Positions 60,611 to 64,000 of a DNA stretch of 64,000 nucleotides are shown here, one piece after another; the stretch's first letter is position 1, and each line of letters starts with the position of its first letter. The notes under the pieces are model-generated. The model ran no database searches. It had not been told where the DNA came from and was given only the letters and a program-made list of their open reading frames with translations. The position numbers and the translations under genes were made by a program. This DNA is from Saccharopolyspora_C sp040643635 (GTDB lineage Bacteria > Actinomycetota > Actinomycetes > Mycobacteriales > Pseudonocardiaceae), in NCBI RefSeq assembly GCF_040643635.1, contig NZ_JBEYUS010000007.1:96906-160905 (forward strand). The letters run 5' to 3'.

Positions 60611-63514
60611 ATGCAGGGCAGGGACGCCGTGCCCGGCGGAACGGGCGCCGACCAGGTCGTCGGCGCCGGCCCGCCCGGGTTCACCTTCCGGGTGCTCGGC
60701 CCGCTGGAGGTGCGGCTGGACGACGAGCCGCTGCGGCTCGGCTCCGCCTCCGTGCGCGGCGCGTTCGCCTGCCTGCTGCTGGAACCGAACCAGCTGGTCT
60801 CGATCGACCGGATGATCGACACCCTGTGGGGTGACGAGCCACCCGCCACCGCCCGGACCATCGTGCACGGCTACATCTCGCGCATCCGCAGGCTGCTGCA
60901 CGGCCACGGCCGCCCGGACGCGCCGGGGCGGCCCGAAGTGCTCACCCGCTCGCCCGGCTACCTGCTGCGCATCGACCCCGAGCGCATCGACGCGCACCGC
61001 GCCCGCACCCTGATCAACGAGGCGCACGGCAAGGACGCCGCGGCCCGCGCCGCGCTGCTCACCGAAGCGCTGCAGCTGTGGCGCGGACCGGTGCTCTCCG
61101 GCATCGCCGCCGAACGGCTGCACCAGAGCGTCGGGACCAACCTGGACGAGCTGCGGCTGCTCGCCCTCGAAGAGCGCATCGCCTCCGAACTCGAACTCGG
61201 CAGGCACCACCGGCTCGTCATCGAGCTGTCCGCGCTCGTCGACCAGTACCCGCTGCGCGAACGCCTCACCTACCTGCTGATGCTCGCCGGCTACCGGTCC
61301 GGCAACCGCGCCGAAGCCCAGGCCCGCTACCACGCGCTGCGCGGACGGCTCTCGCACGAACTGGGCATCGACCCGGGGCCCGAAGTGCGCACCCTCTACG
61401 AACGGCTGCTGCGCGACGACGAAGCCCTGCTCAGCGGCACCCAGCGGCAGGCCGACCGGGAAGTCGCGCCCGTCGGCCCGGTGCCCGCCGAACTCCCGCC
61501 CGCCGTCGCCGGATTCGTCGGCCGGGAACGCGAGATGGGCGTGCTGGACCGCATGATCGAACGCGATCGCGGGGACACCACGCTGCTCGCCGTGCTCACC
61601 GGCACCGCGGGCGTCGGCAAGAGCGCCGTCGCCATCACCTGGGCGCACCGCGTCGCGGGCGCCTTCCCGGACGGGCAGCTCTACGCCTCGCTGCGCGGCT
61701 TCGACTCCGAACGCGCGCCGCTGTCCCCCGGTGAGGCGCTCACCAGCATGTTGAAGACGCTCGGCGTCGCCGCCGACGCGATCCCCGTCGACCTCGACGA
61801 CCGGGCCGCGCTGTACCGGTCGCTGCTCGCCGACCGGCGGGTGCTGGTGCTGCTGGACAACGCCCGCGACTCCGAGCAGGTGCGGCCGCTGGTGCCCTCC
61901 AGCTCCCGCTCGCTGGTGCTGGTCACCAGCAGGCGCAGGCTCGACGGGCTCGTCGTGCGCAGCGGTGCGCGGGTGCTGCCGCTGGAGACGCTGCCCACCG
62001 AATCCGCCGTCGCGCTGCTCGACCGGGCGGGCGGCATCGACGGTTCCGCAGCGGAACCCGAAGCCACCCGCGAGCTCGCCGAACTCTGCGGCGGGCTGCC
62101 GCTGGCGCTGCGCATCGCCGCCGCCCGGCTCGCCGCCAACCCCGCGCGCGGCGTCGCGAGCCTGGTCCGCGAGCTCACCGACGAAGGCAACCGGCTGCAC
62201 GCGCTGGACATCGACGACGCCGACACCAGCGTGCGCCGCGCCTTCGACATCTCCTACCGGAACCTGCACCCGGTGCACGCCGCCACCTTCCGGCAGCTCG
62301 GCCTGGTGCCGGGGCACACCTTCACGGCGCACGCGGTGGCCGCCGTCTGCGAGACCGATCCGCCCGCCGCCTACCGGCGGTTGCGGGCGCTCGCGCTCGC
62401 GCACCTGGTCACCGAGCCGGAACCGGACCGGTTCGGGATGCACGACCTGCTGCGGCTCTACGCGCGGGAACTGCTCACCGCCGCCGACGGGACCTCCGCG
62501 CGGGCCGAGCAGGGCTACGCCGACCGCGACGAGAAGGCCTTCACCCGGCTGCTGCACTACTACCTGGTGGTCGCCGACCACGCCCGGCGCTTCCTGCGCC
62601 CCGCCCGCGACGACCTCGACCTGTCCGGCGACTCCACCATCGAACAGCCCGAGATCCGGAACCGGACCGAGGCGCTGGCCTGGTTCGACTCGGAATGGCC
62701 CAACCTGGTCGCCGCGGTGCGCGCCGCGCACGCCCACGGCCTGCACGAGTACGCGTGGCGGCTGGTGCGCTGCCAGTTCAACTACCTGGTGGTGCGCTGC
62801 CCGTGGGAGGACTGGATCCAGATCTACACGGTGGGCCTGGAATCGGCGCGGCTCGCCGCGGACCCGGTGGGGCAGGTGCTGATGCCCGCGGGCCTCGGCG
62901 TGGCGTACGCGCGCACCGGCGAGCACGACGAGGCGCTCGCGCACTACGCCGACTCCTACCGCTGCGCCGTCGCCACCGGGAGCCCGGGTTGGCTGGCGAT
63001 GGCCCAGGTCAACATGGGTGCGGTGCTGTTCCGGATGAAGCGCTACGCGGAAGCGCAAGTGCACTGCCGGGACGCGCTGCGCGCCTACCGCACGCTCGGC
63101 GACCGGTACCGCGAGGCGGGTGCGCTGAACAACCTCGCCCAGGTCGAGCAGGCCAACGGGCGGCTGGCCGAGGCGCTGGAGCACCTGCTCGAAGCCGAGG
63201 TGATGTACCGCGAGGCGGACGACCTCGAGACGCTCGCCATGGTGCTGAACAACTGCGGCGAGGTCAGCATCGAGCTGGGCAGGCTCGACGACGGTGAGGG
63301 CTACCACCACGAGGCGCTCGACGTGGCGCAGCGCTGCGGTTCCGCGATGCACCAGGCCTCGGCCTACCAGGGGCTCGGCGATGTCGCGGTGGCCCGCGGT
63401 GACCGGTCGGTGGCCCGCACCCGGTGGGAGACCGCGCTGTCGATCTTCGAGACCGGTGGTTCGCCGCGCGCCGCCCAGGCGCGGACCCGGCTGGCCGCCC
63501 TCGACGAGGATTGA
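60611..63514 (+). CDS. AfsR/SARP-family regulator with BTAD, NB-ARC and TPR domains
   Basis: This 967-aa regulator has an OmpR-like winged helix (about 22-115, with MIDTLWGDEPPATARTIVHG), a BTAD (about 120-268, to LSHELGIDPGPEVRTLYERLL), an NB-ARC/STAND ATPase with Walker A GTAGVGKSA (about 329-337) and Walker B VLVLLDNARD (about 410), and TPR repeats from about residue 755 (GVAYARTGEHDEALAHYADS and following). The linker starts after a 20-residue Gly-rich head. ATG 60611 has GAGGGG upstream. Three 7-mers at 11-bp steps, the SARP operator pattern, lie 28 bases after its stop. Confidence 0.93.
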   Translation: MQGRDAVPGGTGADQVVGAGPPGFTFRVLGPLEVRLDDEPLRLGSASVRGAFACLLLEPNQLVSIDRMIDTLWGDEPPATARTIVHGYISRIRRLLHGHGRPDAPGRPEVLTRSPGYLLRIDPERIDAHRARTLINEAHGKDAAARAALLTEALQLWRGPVLSGIAAERLHQSVGTNLDELRLLALEERIASELELGRHHRLVIELSALVDQYPLRERLTYLLMLAGYRSGNRAEAQARYHALRGRLSHELGIDPGPEVRTLYERLLRDDEALLSGTQRQADREVAPVGPVPAELPPAVAGFVGREREMGVLDRMIERDRGDTTLLAVLTGTAGVGKSAVAITWAHRVAGAFPDGQLYASLRGFDSERAPLSPGEALTSMLKTLGVAADAIPVDLDDRAALYRSLLADRRVLVLLDNARDSEQVRPLVPSSSRSLVLVTSRRRLDGLVVRSGARVLPLETLPTESAVALLDRAGGIDGSAAEPEATRELAELCGGLPLALRIAAARLAANPARGVASLVRELTDEGNRLHALDIDDADTSVRRAFDISYRNLHPVHAATFRQLGLVPGHTFTAHAVAAVCETDPPAAYRRLRALALAHLVTEPEPDRFGMHDLLRLYARELLTAADGTSARAEQGYADRDEKAFTRLLHYYLVVADHARRFLRPARDDLDLSGDSTIEQPEIRNRTEALAWFDSEWPNLVAAVRAAHAHGLHEYAWRLVRCQFNYLVVRCPWEDWIQIYTVGLESARLAADPVGQVLMPAGLGVAYARTGEHDEALAHYADSYRCAVATGSPGWLAMAQVNMGAVLFRMKRYAEAQVHCRDALRAYRTLGDRYREAGALNNLAQVEQANGRLAEALEHLLEAEVMYREADDLETLAMVLNNCGEVSIELGRLDDGEGYHHEALDVAQRCGSAMHQASAYQGLGDVAVARGDRSVARTRWETALSIFETGGSPRAAQARTRLAALDED

Positions 63515-63541
63515 CCCAGGTCGCAGGCGTCCCGCCGGGAC

Positions 63542-63570
63542 GTTTAGCCGGCGTTTAGCGGATGTCTAGT
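63542..63570 (+). promoter_or_regulatory. Three heptamers at 11-bp period, SARP-type operator
   Basis: GTTTAGC (63542-63548), GTTTAGC (63553-63559) and GTCTAGT (63564-63570) have 4-base spacers, the exact geometry described for SARP binding sites near -35. A weak GAGAGT could serve as -10 at 63580-63585. It follows the regulator gene itself, but no clear gene begins downstream on the plus strand. Confidence 0.6.
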
Positions 63571-63823
63571 CCCCGCTGCGAGAGTGTCTTGCGTGCGGGT
63601 CGGCACCAGACGAGACCCGCACCGGGCGGCACTGGGGGAAATCCGAGGGGGGATTGCCGCCCGGCCGTCCCGGCCGAGCCCGCGCGAGCGGGCGGGTCGG
63701 GGCGGACACTCCGGAACGGGGTGCTCGGAGCGATCCGGGAGGGCGTGGGGGTGGGTGCGGGCCTTTGAGCGGGGGGCACTCGGAGGTCCGCACTTCGTCT
63801 TCCCACCCCTGATCAGCCCCGGG
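63571..63823. other. Gene-free interval after the SARP-type sites
   Basis: No frame has convincing coding character. Plus-strand starts such as ATG 63562 and a TTG after AGGGGGG near 63654 give only low-complexity Arg/Gly/Pro-rich peptides. A short transcript or small RNA under SARP control is possible but not shown. Confidence 0.4.
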
Positions 63824-64000
63824 TCAGCACGCGCCGCGCTCCTCGGTCGCCGAGGCGGACTTGCCGGACTGGGCGCCCGCGGTGCACACGAGCTCCAGCG
63901 ACGGCCGCTTCGGCCCGCGACCGTCCCCGCTGGAGCGCCCGCGCAGCCGGCGCACGATCCACGGCGCCAGGTGCTCCCGGGCCCACTGGATGTCCTCGGC
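63824..64000 (-). CDS. C-terminal end of a probable SGNH/GDSL hydrolase (partial)
   Basis: A frame enters from the right edge and ends TGA at 63824-63826, giving 58 residues. AREHLAPWIVRRLRGRSSGDG followed by PKRPSLE strongly resembles the C-terminus of actinobacterial SGNH/GDSL-type lysophospholipase-like proteins. The first catalytic blocks lie beyond the window. Third-position GC is high. The assignment rests on this tail only. Confidence 0.5.
   Translation of the reverse strand, partial: AEDIQWAREHLAPWIVRRLRGRSSGDGRGPKRPSLELVCTAGAQSGKSASATEERGAC

Overview
The window is high-GC actinobacterial chromosome. The third codon position is almost always G or C, and GTG and TTG starts are common. 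Lsr2, ClpC with CarD/RadA/DisA, DUF397 proteins, a DUF574 methyltransferase, two BTAD (AfsR/SARP-type) regulators and a complete ectABCD set all point to a filamentous actinomycete. The block lsr2 - clpC - mhuD - mutY - disA - radA - lpqE - carD - ispD - ispF - cysS - rlmB follows the Mycobacterium tuberculosis Rv3597c-Rv3579c region, with insertions. I infer a Pseudonocardiales organism such as Saccharopolyspora or a relative; the species cannot be named from this window.

Layout. 1-7.7 kb: partial ORF, lsr2, an iron-box-controlled ferric-siderophore ABC importer (two FecCD permeases and an ATPase, no binding protein), and clpC. 7.7-9.5 kb: a rearranged patch holding an orphan 3' gene fragment, a headless DUF5753 regulator, two nearly identical DUF397 genes and a DedA protein. 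9.5-13.1 kb: an intergenic cluster of DnaA-box-like sites, then a BTAD/NB-ARC regulator. 13.2-16.1 kb: a DrrAB-type exporter and a divergent membrane phosphohydrolase-fold protein. 16.3-22.3 kb (minus strand): Sir2-like protein, heme oxygenase MhuD, YhgE/Pip exporter with a degenerate ATPase, 2H phosphoesterase and MutY. 22.4-32.4 kb: Rv3587c-like protein, DisA, RadA, LpqE, then CarD, IspD, IspF, two small ORFs, a HAD protein, CysS and RlmB. 32.5-36.1 kb: MBOAT O-acyltransferase, NUDIX and DHHW/AlgX-like protein. 36.3-39.9 kb: K+ channel and znuABC. 40.2-42.6 kb: MsiK/UgpC-like sugar-ABC ATPase divergent from a LacI regulator. 42.6-45.8 kb: membrane spermidine-synthase-like protein with DUF350, DUF4247 and DUF4178. 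46-50 kb: otsA and an OtsB-GH15 fusion. 50.3-54.1 kb: ThrE exporter, tRNA-Thr(UGU), VOC protein and secreted trypsin-like protease. 54.5-58.1 kb: ectABC, terminator, ectD. 58.3-64 kb: DUF574 methyltransferase, ADP-ribosylglycohydrolase-like protein, a second SARP regulator and the end of a probable SGNH/GDSL hydrolase.

Functional themes. Metal and heme homeostasis: siderophore importer with an IdeR-type box, MhuD, and znuABC with candidate Zur sites. Osmotic and desiccation stress: trehalose synthesis and turnover, ectoine and hydroxyectoine, K+ channel. Genome maintenance: MutY, DisA, RadA. Envelope: O-acyltransferase pair, polyamine/DUF350 cluster, YhgE exporter. Most genes sit in short operons with 4-bp ATGA/GTGA overlaps, and many end in perfect GC-rich hairpins.

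The most unusual signals are non-coding. They are three 7-mers at an exact 11-bp period just after the second SARP gene, a cluster of DnaA-box-like sites before the first BTAD regulator, a pair of ~155-bp structured repeats whose stems differ by compensatory changes, a 14-unit 13-bp tandem array that supplies the disA stop codon, and a 19-codon upstream ORF overlapping the ectD start.
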